Shown: positions 27,836-37,242, numbered from the stretch's first letter. The stretch: 41,562 nt of DNA from Gilvimarinus agarilyticus (GCF_000832015.1 NZ_JXCJ01000001.1:1091002-1132563), one strand, 5' to 3'. Notes: generated by a model from the letters alone, not told the origin. Numbers and translations: made by a program.

Positions 27836-28521
27836 GGCTCAGTGGCTCCTGATGGGGTGAAGGATACTGAAACCCGAGGGGGTACAGTGGCTACTATTGA
27901 GTGAAAGGTGTGGGCAAATTCCCGTGGGTTTGCACTGTGAAACGCATCGTGACAAATGGCCGTGTAATCAGCGCCAGCTTGCAGCACTTGCCCGGCATTG
28001 TGCAAACCAATACCGCCAATGGCTACCGTGGGTAATGTTGGCCACCGCTCGCGTGCGGCACTCAGAATATCAAGCGTGGCTGGTTTGGCGCCGGGTTTCG
28101 TATGCGAGTTAAAAAAGCGGCCAAAAGCCAAATAACTAGCGCCGTTATTAGCGGCAGTCTGGGCGAGGGTTAAACTCGCGTGACAGGTAATGCCGATAAT
28201 GACGTCTTCACCTAATTTCTGCCGGGCATCAAGTAGCTGAGTATCCGATTGCCCCAGGTGAACACCCTGGGCGCCGCATTGCCGGGCCAGTTGCACGTCA
28301 TCATTAATAATAAGGGCGGCGCCGTATTGTTGGCACAACTGCGCCAGTTGCCGGGCTTCGCGTTGGCGGCGTGCGTGGTCGGTGCTTTTGTCGCGGTACT
28401 GCAGTAGTTGGCAGCCACCGTCGAGCAGCGCATCGACGACCTGATAAAGCTTTTTCTCTCGAAACTGCGCGCTATCGGTAATGGCGTACAAAGGGTGAGT
28501 GATGTGGCTAGGGTTTGTCAT
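27832..28521 (-). CDS. thiE: Thiamine phosphate synthase
   Basis: The 229-residue TIM-barrel enzyme joins HMP-pyrophosphate and thiazole phosphate. Motifs: LLQYRDK (phosphate/Mg site), [25 protein letters not shown], a variant [12 protein letters not shown] in place of the usual GPxFxTxTK, and [10 protein letters not shown]. The last about 20 residues are a non-conserved tail overlapping hemL. It lies between thiD and hemL, an order also seen in Pseudomonas as I recall. Confidence 0.92.
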   Translation of the reverse strand: MTNPSHITHPLYAITDSAQFREKKLYQVVDALLDGGCQLLQYRDKSTDHARRQREARQLAQLCQQYGAALIINDDVQLARQCGAQGVHLGQSDTQLLDARQKLGEDVIIGITCHASLTLAQTAANNGASYLAFGRFFNSHTKPGAKPATLDILSAARERWPTLPTVAIGGIGLHNAGQVLQAGADYTAICHDAFHSANPREFAHTFHSIVATVPPRVSVSFTPSGATEP

Positions 28522-28584
28522 GGGCGCAGTTTACTGGGGCGGTTAGCGCATCGCAAAATGTTTTTGATGGTTAGGGCGTCGTAC

Positions 28585-29424
28585 TTAATGCAGGCGGCCC
28601 TGAATTTTCCCGTTGCGATCGGCCCAGTAAAGGCGATTGGGAATGCTGTGGCCCATGCCCAGCCGGCGGCTCGCTTTAAGGCATTGCCAGGTGTACTGCT
28701 GACCCTGCTCTAGCGCATCGCTTAGCAGTAAACCGTGAGCAAGATAGGTGCAAATACTGGCGGATAGCGTCGCACCACTGCCGTGACTGAATACGCTGAG
28801 TCGCGGCCAGCAAAATGAGCGCATCGGTTGCCGGGGCAGATACAGGCGGTTTTCATAATCGTTGGCTGTGCGTCGGGCACCGGTAATTAATACCGCGGAG
28901 CAGCCCAGGGTTAAAATCTCCTGGCCACAGGCATCGACTGTGTCTGCTTGGCGAGACAGTTGATGTGCCTCGACGATGTCGGGGGTGGCCACGTCAGCCA
29001 GTGGCAGCAGCAGAGACTTCATGGCGTCGACAAGGTGCTCGGCGTCGTCAAAGTGATCGGCCGAGGCGTTGGCGATCGAGAGCGAGGCAACCGGGTCGAG
29101 CACCACCGGTAAGTCGTGGTAGTCGCGTAAAATACTGTGCACGGCCTCAATTTGCTCCACCTGGCAAAAGTACCCAAGCTTTATCGCCGCGACGGGCATA
29201 TCTTCTAAAATGGCGCGGGTTTGTTCGATTAACAAATTGGCGGGCGTTGGTTGTAAGTCTACCATCTGGCGGGTGTCGCGAGCGCAAAGGGCCGTCACCA
29301 CGGCGCAGCAATGAGCGCCTAAGCTCACGGCCGTTTCTATATCGGCTTGGATGCCGGTACTGCCACTCGGGTCATGACTCGACAGCGAGAGCACAACCGG
29401 AGTGCGATCACTAAACTCTGACAT
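28585..29424 (-). CDS. thiD: Hydroxymethylpyrimidine/phosphomethylpyrimidine kinase
   Basis: The ribokinase-fold kinase phosphorylates HMP and HMP-P for thiamine synthesis. It shows VVLSLSSHDPSGSTGIQADI (substrate loop; the usual first residues are GxDPSGGAG), KLGYF, VVLDPVASLS, ATPDIVEAHQLS, and near the C-terminus FSHGSGATLSASICTYLA (anion hole GxGC-type with Ala). I place the start at ATG 29424 (279 residues): AAGGTGG lies about five bases upstream, whereas the upstream GTG at 29433 would abut it. No TPP riboswitch is seen upstream. Confidence 0.9.
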   Translation of the reverse strand: MSEFSDRTPVVLSLSSHDPSGSTGIQADIETAVSLGAHCCAVVTALCARDTRQMVDLQPTPANLLIEQTRAILEDMPVAAIKLGYFCQVEQIEAVHSILRDYHDLPVVLDPVASLSIANASADHFDDAEHLVDAMKSLLLPLADVATPDIVEAHQLSRQADTVDACGQEILTLGCSAVLITGARRTANDYENRLYLPRQPMRSFCWPRLSVFSHGSGATLSASICTYLAHGLLLSDALEQGQQYTWQCLKASRRLGMGHSIPNRLYWADRNGKIQGRLH

Positions 29425-29500
29425 GGTTGCCACCTTGCAAAGCGAAAACGTGTCATGAGTCTAGCACAAGCGTTTACGGGTAAAGGTGCGCAAGCGCAGA

Positions 29501-29923
29501 CTAAAAAGGTTTTACCACGACCAAAATCACAATAGCGATCAATGCGAGCACTGGCAGCTCGTTAAACACCCGAAAATAGCGATCGCTGCGGGTGTTGGCG
29601 TCGCGGGCAAATCGCTTCACATGGGCGCCGCACATATGGTGGTAACCCACTAACACAATGACCAGAGCGAGCTTGCACCAAAACCAATAAGTGACCTTGA
29701 TTAGCTCCCACTGATAATGCACCAGTGCGCCGCCCAACACGAGGGTGGCAAGCATCGCCGGAGTCGCGATGGCGCGGTACAGTTTGCGCTCCATGACCTT
29801 AAAGCGCTCGTTGCTGGTGTTGTCGTCACTCATGGCGTGATAGACAAACAGTCGCGGCAGATAAAAGAGGGCGGCAAACCAGCAGATAACCGCGATTATG
29901 TGAAACGCTTTGATCCAGAGCAT
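29501..29923 (-). CDS. hemJ: Protoporphyrinogen IX oxidase HemJ
   Basis: The 140-residue four-helix membrane protein matches HemJ (UPF0093): LWIKAFHIIAVICWFAALFYLPRLF with conserved His8, Arg in LPRLF, FKVMERKLYRAIATPAM, and FRVFNELPVLALI. HemJ oxidises protoporphyrinogen IX, the penultimate step of heme synthesis, in bacteria that lack HemG and HemY. ATG at 29923 follows AGGAA. It is divergent from argC and lies upstream of thiD-thiE-hemL, so this cluster holds two heme-pathway genes. Confidence 0.93.
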   Translation of the reverse strand: MLWIKAFHIIAVICWFAALFYLPRLFVYHAMSDDNTSNERFKVMERKLYRAIATPAMLATLVLGGALVHYQWELIKVTYWFWCKLALVIVLVGYHHMCGAHVKRFARDANTRSDRYFRVFNELPVLALIAIVILVVVKPF

Positions 29924-29997
29924 CTGAGTTCCTGGGGCTGACGAAAGCCACCATTATGACAGCCTGTGTGCGTTTGCGCAGCGTCCACGCCTGCGGC

Positions 29998-30037
29998 TGG
30001 CAATTTAACCGGCGGCCTCTTATGATAGAGGCCTTTT
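29998..30037 (+). promoter_or_regulatory. Promoter-like element overlapping a terminator-like hairpin upstream of argC
   Basis: TGGCAA (29998-30003), 17 bases, TATGAT (30021-30026) form a weak sigma-70 promoter. The -10 is exactly the loop of GGCCTCT (30014-30020) / AGAGGCC (30027-30033), followed by TTTT. If transcripts start further upstream the hairpin could attenuate them; otherwise it may be only a DNA dyad. Confidence 0.35.
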
Positions 30038-30095
30038 GTACAGTGGCTTTGGGCGCAGTTACGCGCTGTGAGCGGAGTAAATAGAGGGGCTGAGT

Positions 30096-31142
30096 GTGAT
30101 TAAAGTAGGAATTGTCGGCGGTACGGGTTATACCGGCGTTGAGCTGTTACGGATTTTGTCCAAGCATCCGGAGGCCGAGGTGGCCGTTATTACCTCGCGT
30201 GCCGAAGCGGGCATTCCGGTGGCGGATCTGTATGCCAACCTGCGTGGTCACGTCGACTTATGCTTTACTGAGCCCGATGTTGAGACACTGGGCGCTTGTG
30301 ACGTGGTATTTTTTGCCACGCCTCACGGTGTGGCGCAAAACCTTATGCCTGCGCTGCTGGCCACGGGCACCCGGGTTATCGACTTGTCGGCCGACTTTCG
30401 TATTCGTGACCCAGAACTTTGGGCTCATTGGTACAACCAGGCCCACGGTTGCCCGGAGCTGATCGGCGAGGCCGTTTACGGCATGCCAGAGGTGCAGCGC
30501 GAGGCGATTAAACAGGCGCGTTTAGTGGCGTGCCCCGGCTGTTACCCAACGGCGGCGCAGCTTGGTTTACTGCCACTACTTGAGAATAATCTGGTCGACA
30601 GCGAGCAGCTGATCATTAACGCTGCCAGCGGTGCCACGGGCGCGGGGCGCCAGGCAAAAGTCGACTTTTTGCTTACTGAGGCCAGCGAAAGCTTTAAGGC
30701 CTACGGCGCATCAGGCCACCGGCACTTGCCCGAAATCGAGCAGGCGTTACGGGATATGCAGCCCGCCGGCAGTGTACCGGCCAAAGTGACGTTTGTGCCA
30801 CACCTGCTGCCCATGATTCGCGGTATTCATGCGACCACCTACGCCCGTGCGCTGGACGCCGATAGCCTGCCAAATTTGCAGGCACTGTACGAAGAGCGCT
30901 TTGCTGACGAGCCTTTTGTCGATGTGATGCCCGCCGGCAGCCACCCTCAAACACGCTCGGTAAGAGGCTCGAATGTGTGCCGTATTTCCGTGTTCCAGCC
31001 CCAGCAGCGCGATACAATTGTGGTTTTGTCGGTTATTGATAACCTCACTCGTGGCGCCTCTGGGCAGGCGGTGCAAAATATGAACATTATGTTTGGTTTG
31101 GCAGAAGATGCCGGGCTGGATATCGTCGCGCTGTTGCCGTAA
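30096..31142 (+). CDS. argC: N-acetyl-gamma-glutamyl-phosphate reductase
   Basis: The 348-residue NADPH-dependent enzyme catalyses the third step of arginine synthesis. The nucleotide loop is GGTGYTG (8-14), the catalytic cysteine is C149 in ACPGCYPTA, and HLPEIEQAL and [12 protein letters not shown] are present. The start is GTG at 30096, supported by GAGGGG at 30084-30089 with six-base spacing. It leads a plus-strand group argC, DUF6776 gene, bactofilin, erpA. Confidence 0.97.
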   Translation: MIKVGIVGGTGYTGVELLRILSKHPEAEVAVITSRAEAGIPVADLYANLRGHVDLCFTEPDVETLGACDVVFFATPHGVAQNLMPALLATGTRVIDLSADFRIRDPELWAHWYNQAHGCPELIGEAVYGMPEVQREAIKQARLVACPGCYPTAAQLGLLPLLENNLVDSEQLIINAASGATGAGRQAKVDFLLTEASESFKAYGASGHRHLPEIEQALRDMQPAGSVPAKVTFVPHLLPMIRGIHATTYARALDADSLPNLQALYEERFADEPFVDVMPAGSHPQTRSVRGSNVCRISVFQPQQRDTIVVLSVIDNLTRGASGQAVQNMNIMFGLAEDAGLDIVALLP

Positions 31143-31172
31143 ACCAGGTGTTGTTATGAACGGGTTGTTCTT

Positions 31173-31913
31173 TTGAGTGCGGTAAAAGGCAGCAAACAGT
31201 ATTCGATGAAGGTCGTGCCCCGGCGCCCGGGGCGAACGCTACTGCTGATCTTATTGATTGTAGTGTTGCTGGCGGCGGGTGCCGTGGGTGGCTATCTATA
31301 TGGCTACTGGGTTGGTATGGGCGGCAAGCCTTTTGCTTTGGGCCAACGCGATACACTCAAGGTGCAGCTGCAAGATAGCCGCGCTGAAGCCGAGCAGTTG
31401 CGTCAGCAAGTGGCAAACTTAACACTGTCGTCGGAAGTAGATCGGCAAGCCAATAATAGTGTTCGCAAAGAGGTTATTGAGCTGCGTGAAGAGATTGCCA
31501 GCCTTGAGGCCGATATATCATTTTATCGGGGTTTAATGGCTCCGGGAGATGACTCTAAAGGCCTTAAATTAGGCGAGGTGCAACTGGTCGCGCGGGCCGA
31601 GCCCGGCCATTACAACTACAAAATTGTGGTTCAGCAGTTGGCGACTCAGCACTCGGTGATATCCGGAGAGCTCAACATTACTTTGGTGGGGCGCCGCGAT
31701 GGTGAGCTAGAGAGGCTTGGCCTTTATCAAGTGTCCGATGCTGTTGATGCGGAAGACATTAAGCTGCGCTTTAAATATTTTCAGAATGTCGAGGGCGAGC
31801 TGAGCTTACCTGAGGGGTTTACGCCCGAAAAAATAGAGTTGGTTGCCCGGTCTACGGGTAAAAACGCGGCTGAAGCGAGCAAAACGTTTAATTGGCCAGA
31901 GCCCAACGAATAA
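31173..31913 (+). CDS. DUF6776 family coiled-coil membrane protein
   Basis: The protein of up to 246 residues has a short basic cytoplasmic tail, one membrane helix (about 22-46), a coiled coil (about 58-118, many Gln/Glu/Leu heptads) and a beta-rich periplasmic domain. It resembles DUF6776 proteins found next to bactofilin and erpA in related genomes; function unknown, plausibly a cell-envelope or bactofilin partner. The start is unclear: TTG at 31173 overlaps the stop of a six-codon ATG minicistron (31156-31176), and ATG at 31206 lacks a clear ribosome-binding site. Confidence 0.78.
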   Translation: MSAVKGSKQYSMKVVPRRPGRTLLLILLIVVLLAAGAVGGYLYGYWVGMGGKPFALGQRDTLKVQLQDSRAEAEQLRQQVANLTLSSEVDRQANNSVRKEVIELREEIASLEADISFYRGLMAPGDDSKGLKLGEVQLVARAEPGHYNYKIVVQQLATQHSVISGELNITLVGRRDGELERLGLYQVSDAVDAEDIKLRFKYFQNVEGELSLPEGFTPEKIELVARSTGKNAAEASKTFNWPEPNE

Positions 31914-31949
31914 CAATCAAATACCTATAACCTAGGTGGAATTAACATT

Positions 31950-32360
31950 ATGGCATTTAACAGTAATCACACTCTCATCTCTAAAGGCACCCGTATCGTC
32001 GGAGATATTTATTTTGCCGGCGACCTACAAGTTGAGGGCACCATTCAGGGGAATGTGCTGGTGGATGGTGGCGGAGATGCCAAGTTGGTCGTGGCCGAAA
32101 AAGGTGTGGTAGAAGGCGAGATCCGCGTGCCTCGCGTGGTGATCAACGGCAAGGTAGTGGGTAATGTGTTTTCTGGCAAGCATGTAGAGCTGGCCTCTAA
32201 GGCGGTGGTGGAAGGTAATGTGCACTACCAGCTTATCGAAATGGTGAAAGGCGCGCAGGTTAACGGAGCGTTAGTTTACGGCGAGCAAAGCGGCGAGCAG
32301 GCCAAAACCGGTTCCACTGGCTCTATTGATCTGGACGGCGACGAAGTTCCCGCCAGCTAA
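31950..32360 (+). CDS. Bactofilin (polymer-forming cytoskeletal protein)
   Basis: The 136-residue protein has the bactofilin core of short right-handed beta-helix repeats (about 10-110): ISKGTRIVGDIYFAGDLQVEG, then EKGVVEGEIRVPRVVINGKVVGNV and LASKAVVEGNVHYQLIEMVKGAQVNGALV (named in parts by position). Bactofilins assemble into nucleotide-free filaments that position cell-wall or polarity machinery. AGGTGG precedes ATG. Placement beside a membrane coiled-coil protein suggests a shared envelope role. Confidence 0.92.
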   Translation: MAFNSNHTLISKGTRIVGDIYFAGDLQVEGTIQGNVLVDGGGDAKLVVAEKGVVEGEIRVPRVVINGKVVGNVFSGKHVELASKAVVEGNVHYQLIEMVKGAQVNGALVYGEQSGEQAKTGSTGSIDLDGDEVPAS

Positions 32361-32442
32361 CACAGTAATAGTTGACTGTTTTACTCTGGTATTGGGATAA
32401 TGCCGCTTAGTACACCCTTGCCCGAGTTATTGGAGTTTTACC

Positions 32443-32796
32443 ATGTCGACCCCTGAAGTTTTCACCCCCGCTTTGCTCTATGTTAGCCCCGGCGCCGTGG
32501 CTAAGGTAAAAAGCTTGGTCGAGGAGGAGGGGAACGACGAGCTAAAACTGCGCGTTTATGTGACGGGCGGTGGCTGCTCGGGATTTCAGTATGGCTTTAC
32601 ATTTGATGATGTGACCGCTGAAGACGATACCGTGGTCGAAAAAGATGGCGTTAAAGTCGTCGTTGACGCCATGAGCTACCCCTACCTAGTGGGCGCAAAC
32701 GTCGACTATACCGAAGGGCTGCAGGGCGCTAAGTTTGTCATCAGCAACCCTAACGCGGCAACTACCTGCGGTTGCGGCTCGTCCTTCTCGATTTAA
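32443..32796 (+). CDS. erpA: Iron-sulfur cluster insertion protein ErpA
   Basis: The 117-residue A-type carrier delivers Fe-S clusters to apo-enzymes. The three cluster ligands are C45 (GGGCSGF), C109 and C111 (TTCGCGSSF). The remaining IscA-family signature and length are normal. GGAG precedes ATG. It is the last plus-strand gene before convergent anmK; the 20 bases between stop codons contain only a short T-run. Confidence 0.96.
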   Translation: MSTPEVFTPALLYVSPGAVAKVKSLVEEEGNDELKLRVYVTGGGCSGFQYGFTFDDVTAEDDTVVEKDGVKVVVDAMSYPYLVGANVDYTEGLQGAKFVISNPNAATTCGCGSSFSI

Positions 32797-32816
32797 TTTA
32801 CGTTTTTTACGCCGCC

Positions 32817-33962
32817 TTACGCTGGGTAAACCGCGCCGAGTGGTGCTGCCCGGCGAGCGCCTGTGGCGCTTGGCAGGTTACCGGGCAAGCCTTTTAGGCG
32901 CCGCTGCGCCAGCCAGGCAAAAGCCGCCGCCTCTACCCAATCTGGGTCTATCCCTAACTCTGCCGTGCTTTCTACGCTAAACCTTGGCAGGAGGCTGGCA
33001 ATGTGCTGTTTTAATAACGCATTGTGCGCACCGCCCCCGCATAGGTACAGCTCACCTCCTGCGTCTGCCTTGGGGCACTGTGTTATATGGCGGGCAATAG
33101 TCTCGGCGGTAAACAGCGCGAGCGTCGCTTGCACTTGTGCCGGCTGTAGAGTTGTAAAATTTTCTAGTTGAACGTCTAGCCATCCCAAATGGAAGTCTTC
33201 CCGGCCGGTACTTTTGGGGATGGGTAGGCTGAGGTATGGGTGCTTAAGCAGCTGTGCGAGCAACTCTGGGTTGGCTTCGGCGCTGGCGCCCCATTCGCCA
33301 TTTGCATCATAAGCCAGGCCTCGATGGCGTAATATCCAGCCGTCCATCAGGTTGTTGCCGGGGCCGGTATCAAACCCAAGAGTTTGCGCCCCGGCTGCCA
33401 GCCAGCTGATGTTGCCAATTCCGCCAAGATTAACGATCGCGCGATTGTGTTGCGGGTGGGCGAATACCGCGGCGTGAAAGGCCGGCACCAGCGGGGCCCC
33501 TTGCCCTCCCTCGGCGATATCGCGCCGGCGGAAATCGGCCACGGTGGTAATGCCTGTGCGCGCGGCGATAATATTTGGGTCGCCAATTTGCCAGCTGAAA
33601 GGCTGTGGATTACTGCCCGGTGGGCGATGACGAATGGTCTGCCCGTGGCTGCCAATGGCGCTAATGCGTTGTGGGGCTAGCTGGCACTGGCTGAGTAATG
33701 TGTTTGCTGCTTCGGCAAACAGCTCCCCAAGGTGCGAGTCCATGGCGCCAGCCGCTTCTATCTCATTTGTATTTGGCCCGCTGCATAGCGCGTGAATTTG
33801 GCTTCGCAGGTGGGCGTCGAACGCTACACTGTGGTGAGCCAGCAATTGGCACTGCGACTCGTCGATAGCAAGCAGCGCGGCATCTATCCCGTCGGCGCTG
33901 GTGCCGGACATGAGCCCGATATACAGCTCGGTTTCAGGGCTGATGTCACCAAGTGTGTTCAT
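32817..33962 (-). CDS. anmK: Anhydro-N-acetylmuramic acid kinase
   Basis: The 381-residue ASKHA-fold kinase opens and phosphorylates 1,6-anhydro-MurNAc recovered from peptidoglycan turnover, giving MurNAc-6-P. It shows GLMSGTSADGIDAAL near the N-terminus, IGSHGQTIRH, VNLGGIGNISW, FDTGPGNNLMD and LYLCGGGAHN. It follows the M23 endopeptidase gene on the same strand 94 bases later, so peptidoglycan cleavage and recycling genes are adjacent. Confidence 0.96.
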   Translation of the reverse strand: MNTLGDISPETELYIGLMSGTSADGIDAALLAIDESQCQLLAHHSVAFDAHLRSQIHALCSGPNTNEIEAAGAMDSHLGELFAEAANTLLSQCQLAPQRISAIGSHGQTIRHRPPGSNPQPFSWQIGDPNIIAARTGITTVADFRRRDIAEGGQGAPLVPAFHAAVFAHPQHNRAIVNLGGIGNISWLAAGAQTLGFDTGPGNNLMDGWILRHRGLAYDANGEWGASAEANPELLAQLLKHPYLSLPIPKSTGREDFHLGWLDVQLENFTTLQPAQVQATLALFTAETIARHITQCPKADAGGELYLCGGGAHNALLKQHIASLLPRFSVESTAELGIDPDWVEAAAFAWLAQRRLKGLPGNLPSATGARRAAPLGAVYPA

Positions 33963-34030
33963 ACGGGCGCCTGTTGCGTTATTAGTAGTGTTGTTCTTGG
34001 GGCGAGTCTAGCCGCCTGTGCGGCAAGAGG

Positions 34031-34050
34031 CGGGCGCGCGAGCGCGCCCG
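34031..34050 (-). other. GC-rich hairpin between endopeptidase and anmK genes
   Basis: CGGGCGCG and CGCGCCCG flank CGAG. No T-run follows, so read-through into anmK is likely, with the hairpin stabilising the upstream mRNA end. Confidence 0.5.
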
Positions 34051-34056
34051 AGTGTG

Positions 34057-35526
34057 TTAGTTGATGGTGCTGTCGCTCTGGCCCAGCGCTAAACGATTGG
34101 AGTTGTAGTGCTGCTGCAGTTGGGCAACTTTAGGCTCTGTCTGGGCACGAAACTGCGCCATCTCGGCTTTGGGCACCGATGCCGCTTTAGGCAGCTTTTG
34201 CACAATGGTGCGAGGGTTGCGGTGCACACCATCGAGCAGGAATTCGTAATGCAGGTGTGGGCCGGTGGCATAACCGGTGGCTCCCACAGTACCAATAACC
34301 TGGCGCTGCTTAACGCGCTGTCCGGTTTTTACCAGCTTTTTATGCAGGTGTAGGTATTTGGTTTGTATGTTGTTGCCATGCTGGATAAACACATAGTTGC
34401 CGTTGGGCTTTGTGTAGCCAGCGGCGACTACGCGGCCATCCCCTGAGGCCCAAACCGGCGTGCCTGTGTCGGCTGCGTAATCGGTGCCGCGGTGGGGGCG
34501 TACAGTCTTAAAGATAGGGTGCAGACGCTTGGGATTAAAGTTGCCGCTGATACGGCGAAAATCCAGCGGTGCCAGTAAAAAAGCTTTGCGCATACTCTCG
34601 CCGTCGGGGGTAAAGTAATGACTGTCACCGGCGGCATTGGTGTAGCGCACCGCCTGAAACTTGTGGCCTTGATTGGTAAACTCGGCGGCTAAAATGGCGC
34701 CGGTGCCGATTTTTTCGCCCTCAAGGAATTTCTCCTCGTAAAGCACGCTGAAGTGGTCGCCTTTGCGAATATCCAGTGCAAAGTCTACATCCCAGCCAAA
34801 AATGTTGGCCAGTTCCATAATCAGGGCGTCGTGCATGTCCACCGCCTGGCCGGCTAAAAATAGCGAGCTATTGATCGTCGCTTCTTTATAAGCCGTGCGG
34901 ATTTCAGGCTGTTTAATCTCTTCTACGCTGACAAAGCCTTCTTCATTGCGCTCAAAATGGGTGCTGCTCAGGCGGTTGGTAATATGGCTGAGCTTTTGCA
35001 ATTGGCCGCTGTCATCGAGATAAAACACAATCTCGTGGCCCGGCATAATGCGGGTTAACCCTTTGGCTTCTTTGCAGGTGCTGGTGAGCTCGTAAACGTG
35101 GCCGTCGTTAAGGCCGGCGCGCTTAAATAGGGTGGATAAGCTGTCGCCCGAGCGCACGGTAAAGGATTTTTGCGCCAGTGTTGGGGCGCTTTTTTGGACT
35201 GGCGCCGGCGTCGCTACTGGGCCGGTGACTAGTGGAGCCGCATCGGCGGCAGGCTGGGCAACTTCTGGCGCCTTTGTCTGAGGCACGGGTTCGGCCGGGC
35301 TTTTAGTCTGCAGGGGCTCTTCGGGGACGCGATCTAAAGCTGGGTTTGGCAGCGTTAATTTGACTGACGCGTTGTCAGGCGCGGTTTTGTTGGCGTCGTC
35401 GATACCACTGCCAGCCCATACGCCCAAAGCAAAAATCAGTGCTCCAGCGGCGGCCATATGGCCTTTAGGGAACTGTGAAAATGCCCTAAAAGCGCGAGAT
35501 AGTGTATGTTTTTCAGGGGGTTGCAT
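34057..35526 (-). CDS. M23 family peptidoglycan DD-metalloendopeptidase (MepM-like)
   Basis: The 489-residue protein has an N-terminal membrane anchor (about 24-40), a Pro/Ala-rich periplasmic linker (45-120), a LysM/OapA-like domain (about 127-190, SFTVRSGDSLSTLFKRAGL), and a LytM/M23 domain (336-440) with zinc ligands H345 and D349 (HRGTD) and H424/H426 (GPHLHYEF). All catalytic residues are present, so it should cut peptide cross-links to allow wall growth. It shares a strand with anmK and is divergent from tyrS. Confidence 0.92.
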   Translation of the reverse strand: MQPPEKHTLSRAFRAFSQFPKGHMAAAGALIFALGVWAGSGIDDANKTAPDNASVKLTLPNPALDRVPEEPLQTKSPAEPVPQTKAPEVAQPAADAAPLVTGPVATPAPVQKSAPTLAQKSFTVRSGDSLSTLFKRAGLNDGHVYELTSTCKEAKGLTRIMPGHEIVFYLDDSGQLQKLSHITNRLSSTHFERNEEGFVSVEEIKQPEIRTAYKEATINSSLFLAGQAVDMHDALIMELANIFGWDVDFALDIRKGDHFSVLYEEKFLEGEKIGTGAILAAEFTNQGHKFQAVRYTNAAGDSHYFTPDGESMRKAFLLAPLDFRRISGNFNPKRLHPIFKTVRPHRGTDYAADTGTPVWASGDGRVVAAGYTKPNGNYVFIQHGNNIQTKYLHLHKKLVKTGQRVKQRQVIGTVGATGYATGPHLHYEFLLDGVHRNPRTIVQKLPKAASVPKAEMAQFRAQTEPKVAQLQQHYNSNRLALGQSDSTIN

Positions 35527-35585
35527 GAATATTCTAAACCTAAATAAAGCATCAATTGCGCTTAGTTATATCAGAAATGGCCTTT

Positions 35586-35620
35586 AAGATCGATCTTTTG
35601 TGATCGTTTTTTGATCTTTT
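35586..35620. repeat. Phased GATC/T-run repeats upstream of tyrS
   Basis: A perfect palindrome AAGATCGATCTT (35586-35597) merges into three imperfect 10-11-base copies of YGATCKTTTT (35591, 35601, 35612). Four GATC sites fall within 29 bases. The period of one helical turn and the T-runs suggest bent DNA or a protein-binding array. Confidence 0.6.
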
Positions 35621-35656
35621 GGCGGCTGTTTTTATCGCTGGATGGTTAGTCTGTGA

Positions 35657-35699
35657 CCGAGCTAAAAAGTTGCACGAATAGCGCTCGGGGTTTGTTTTT
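35657..35699 (+). promoter_or_regulatory. Terminator-like hairpin in the tyrS leader
   Basis: CCGAGC (35657-35662) and GCTCGG (35683-35688) enclose 20 bases and are followed by GGTTTGTTTTT. It lies about 90 bases before the tyrS start codon and could be an attenuator, or the end of some upstream transcript; no plus-strand gene precedes it. Confidence 0.35.
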
Positions 35700-35790
35700 G
35701 TGACCGGTTCGGGTATCTTTGCCCGCCTATTGGCACGGCGTGGCGCCGTGTTCGTGTTTCTTCATACAGACTAATCGGGTGAATAGTTTC

Positions 35791-37098
35791 ATGACGACGA
35801 TCGATGCTTCGCTATTTGACGACCTGCAAAAACGCGGGTTGATTGCACAGACCACCGGTGGCGATGTGCTGGCGGATTATTTGGCATCCGGTAGTCGTAC
35901 CCTTTATAGCGGCTTCGATCCTACCGCCGATAGTCTCCATATCGGTCATCTGGTGCCACTGTTGGCGCTAAAGCGCTTTCAGCAAGCCGGCCACAAACCC
36001 ATTGCGTTGGTAGGCGGCGCTACTGGTTTGGTGGGTGACCCCAGCTTTAAGGCCGCCGAGCGCAAGCTCAACACCCCGGATATCGTCGCGGGCTGGACCG
36101 ATAAGCTCAAGGCTCAGGTGAGTCGCTTTATCGACTTTGATAGCGGTGAAAACGCCGCCGAGGTAGTCAATAACCTCGACTGGGTCGGCGACATGAATGT
36201 GCTCGACTTTTTGCGCGATGTGGGCAAGCACTTCTCCGTCAATAATATGATTAACAAAGAGTCGGTAAAGCAGCGTATCGATCGTGAAGGGGCGGGTATC
36301 TCGTTTACCGAGTTTACCTATATGTTGCTGCAATCTTACGACTTTGCCGAACTCTATAAGCGCCATAACTGCACGCTGCAGATTGGTGGCTCGGATCAGT
36401 GGGGCAATATTACAGGCGGCATCGATTTGGCGCGCCGTATGTACAGCGGTGAAACCTACGGCATGACGCTGCCACTGGTGACTAAATCGGACGGTACCAA
36501 GTTTGGCAAAACCGAGAGCGGCACCGTGTGGCTCGACCCGGCCAAAACGTCACCTTACGCTTTTTACCAATTCTGGTTGGCGACTGCCGACGCCGATGTT
36601 TATAAGTTTTTGCGTTATTTCACCTTCCTGCCGCTGGCCGACATCGCCGCCATCGAGGAAGAGGATAAAGCGGCTCAGGGGCGGCCTCAAGCCCAGAGCG
36701 TATTGGCTCGGGAAATGACCGCGCTGATTCACGGCGAGCAAGGTTTGCAGGCGGCCGAGCGTATTACCGAGGCGCTGTTTTCCGGGAGTTTGGATCAGTT
36801 AGATGAGTCGGACCTGGAGCAGCTGAAGTTGGATGGCTTGCCTTCGTCTGAGCTCGCGCGTGATCAGTTGGGTGACAAAACACTGACCCAGTGGCTGGTG
36901 GATGCCGAGATGGCGGCCTCTGGTAAGCAGGTAAAAGATGCGTTGGGGCGCGGCGCTGTGACGATAAACGGTGCGGCGATCAGCTTTGAAGAAAACCTCG
37001 ATGCGGCCGCGTGTTTTGCCGCCGAGCGCGCCAAGTTTGGCCGTTTTTATGTGGCCAAGCTGGGTAAGAAGAAGTATCACCTGTTTCAAGTAGGTTAA
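35791..37098 (+). CDS. tyrS: Tyrosyl-tRNA synthetase
   Basis: The 435-residue class I synthetase has HIGH at 50-53, the KMSKS-equivalent KFGKT at 237-241, the tyrosine/tRNA motif [14 protein letters not shown], and a C-terminal S4 domain (about 365-435). ATG at 35791 is chosen because family similarity starts there; an upstream TTG frame from 35719 adds 24 residues without similarity, and a GTG at 35779 is a minor alternative. It is followed by its own terminator. Confidence 0.96.
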   Translation: MTTIDASLFDDLQKRGLIAQTTGGDVLADYLASGSRTLYSGFDPTADSLHIGHLVPLLALKRFQQAGHKPIALVGGATGLVGDPSFKAAERKLNTPDIVAGWTDKLKAQVSRFIDFDSGENAAEVVNNLDWVGDMNVLDFLRDVGKHFSVNNMINKESVKQRIDREGAGISFTEFTYMLLQSYDFAELYKRHNCTLQIGGSDQWGNITGGIDLARRMYSGETYGMTLPLVTKSDGTKFGKTESGTVWLDPAKTSPYAFYQFWLATADADVYKFLRYFTFLPLADIAAIEEEDKAAQGRPQAQSVLAREMTALIHGEQGLQAAERITEALFSGSLDQLDESDLEQLKLDGLPSSELARDQLGDKTLTQWLVDAEMAASGKQVKDALGRGAVTINGAAISFEENLDAAACFAAERAKFGRFYVAKLGKKKYHLFQVG

Positions 37099-37107
37099 AC
37101 CCTCTGC

Positions 37108-37136
37108 GCCAGCTCTGGCCGGAGCTGGCCGTTTTA
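37108..37136 (+). terminator. Intrinsic terminator of tyrS
   Basis: GCCAGCTC (37108-37115) and GAGCTGGC (37122-37129) flank TGGCCG, followed by CGTTTTA. The T-run is short, so efficiency may be moderate. Confidence 0.65.
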
Positions 37137-37242
37137 TCCCGTTGCGAAAGCTGTGTATGCTGAGTGCCTGAGTCGCAGTGCCTCTTGCTTGGTCGAGTGC
37201 GCTGTGCCGCATTGAAGCAGCAACTCTCTGGGGATATCAACC

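Noticed and set aside
29425-29500. TPP riboswitch upstream of thiD-thiE
   Set aside because: The conserved CTGAGA and ACC...GAT-type TPP blocks are absent and the gap is only about 75 bases.
35719-35790. TTG start for tyrS adding 24 residues
   Set aside because: The added residues are not family-like; ATG at 35791 begins the conserved sequence.
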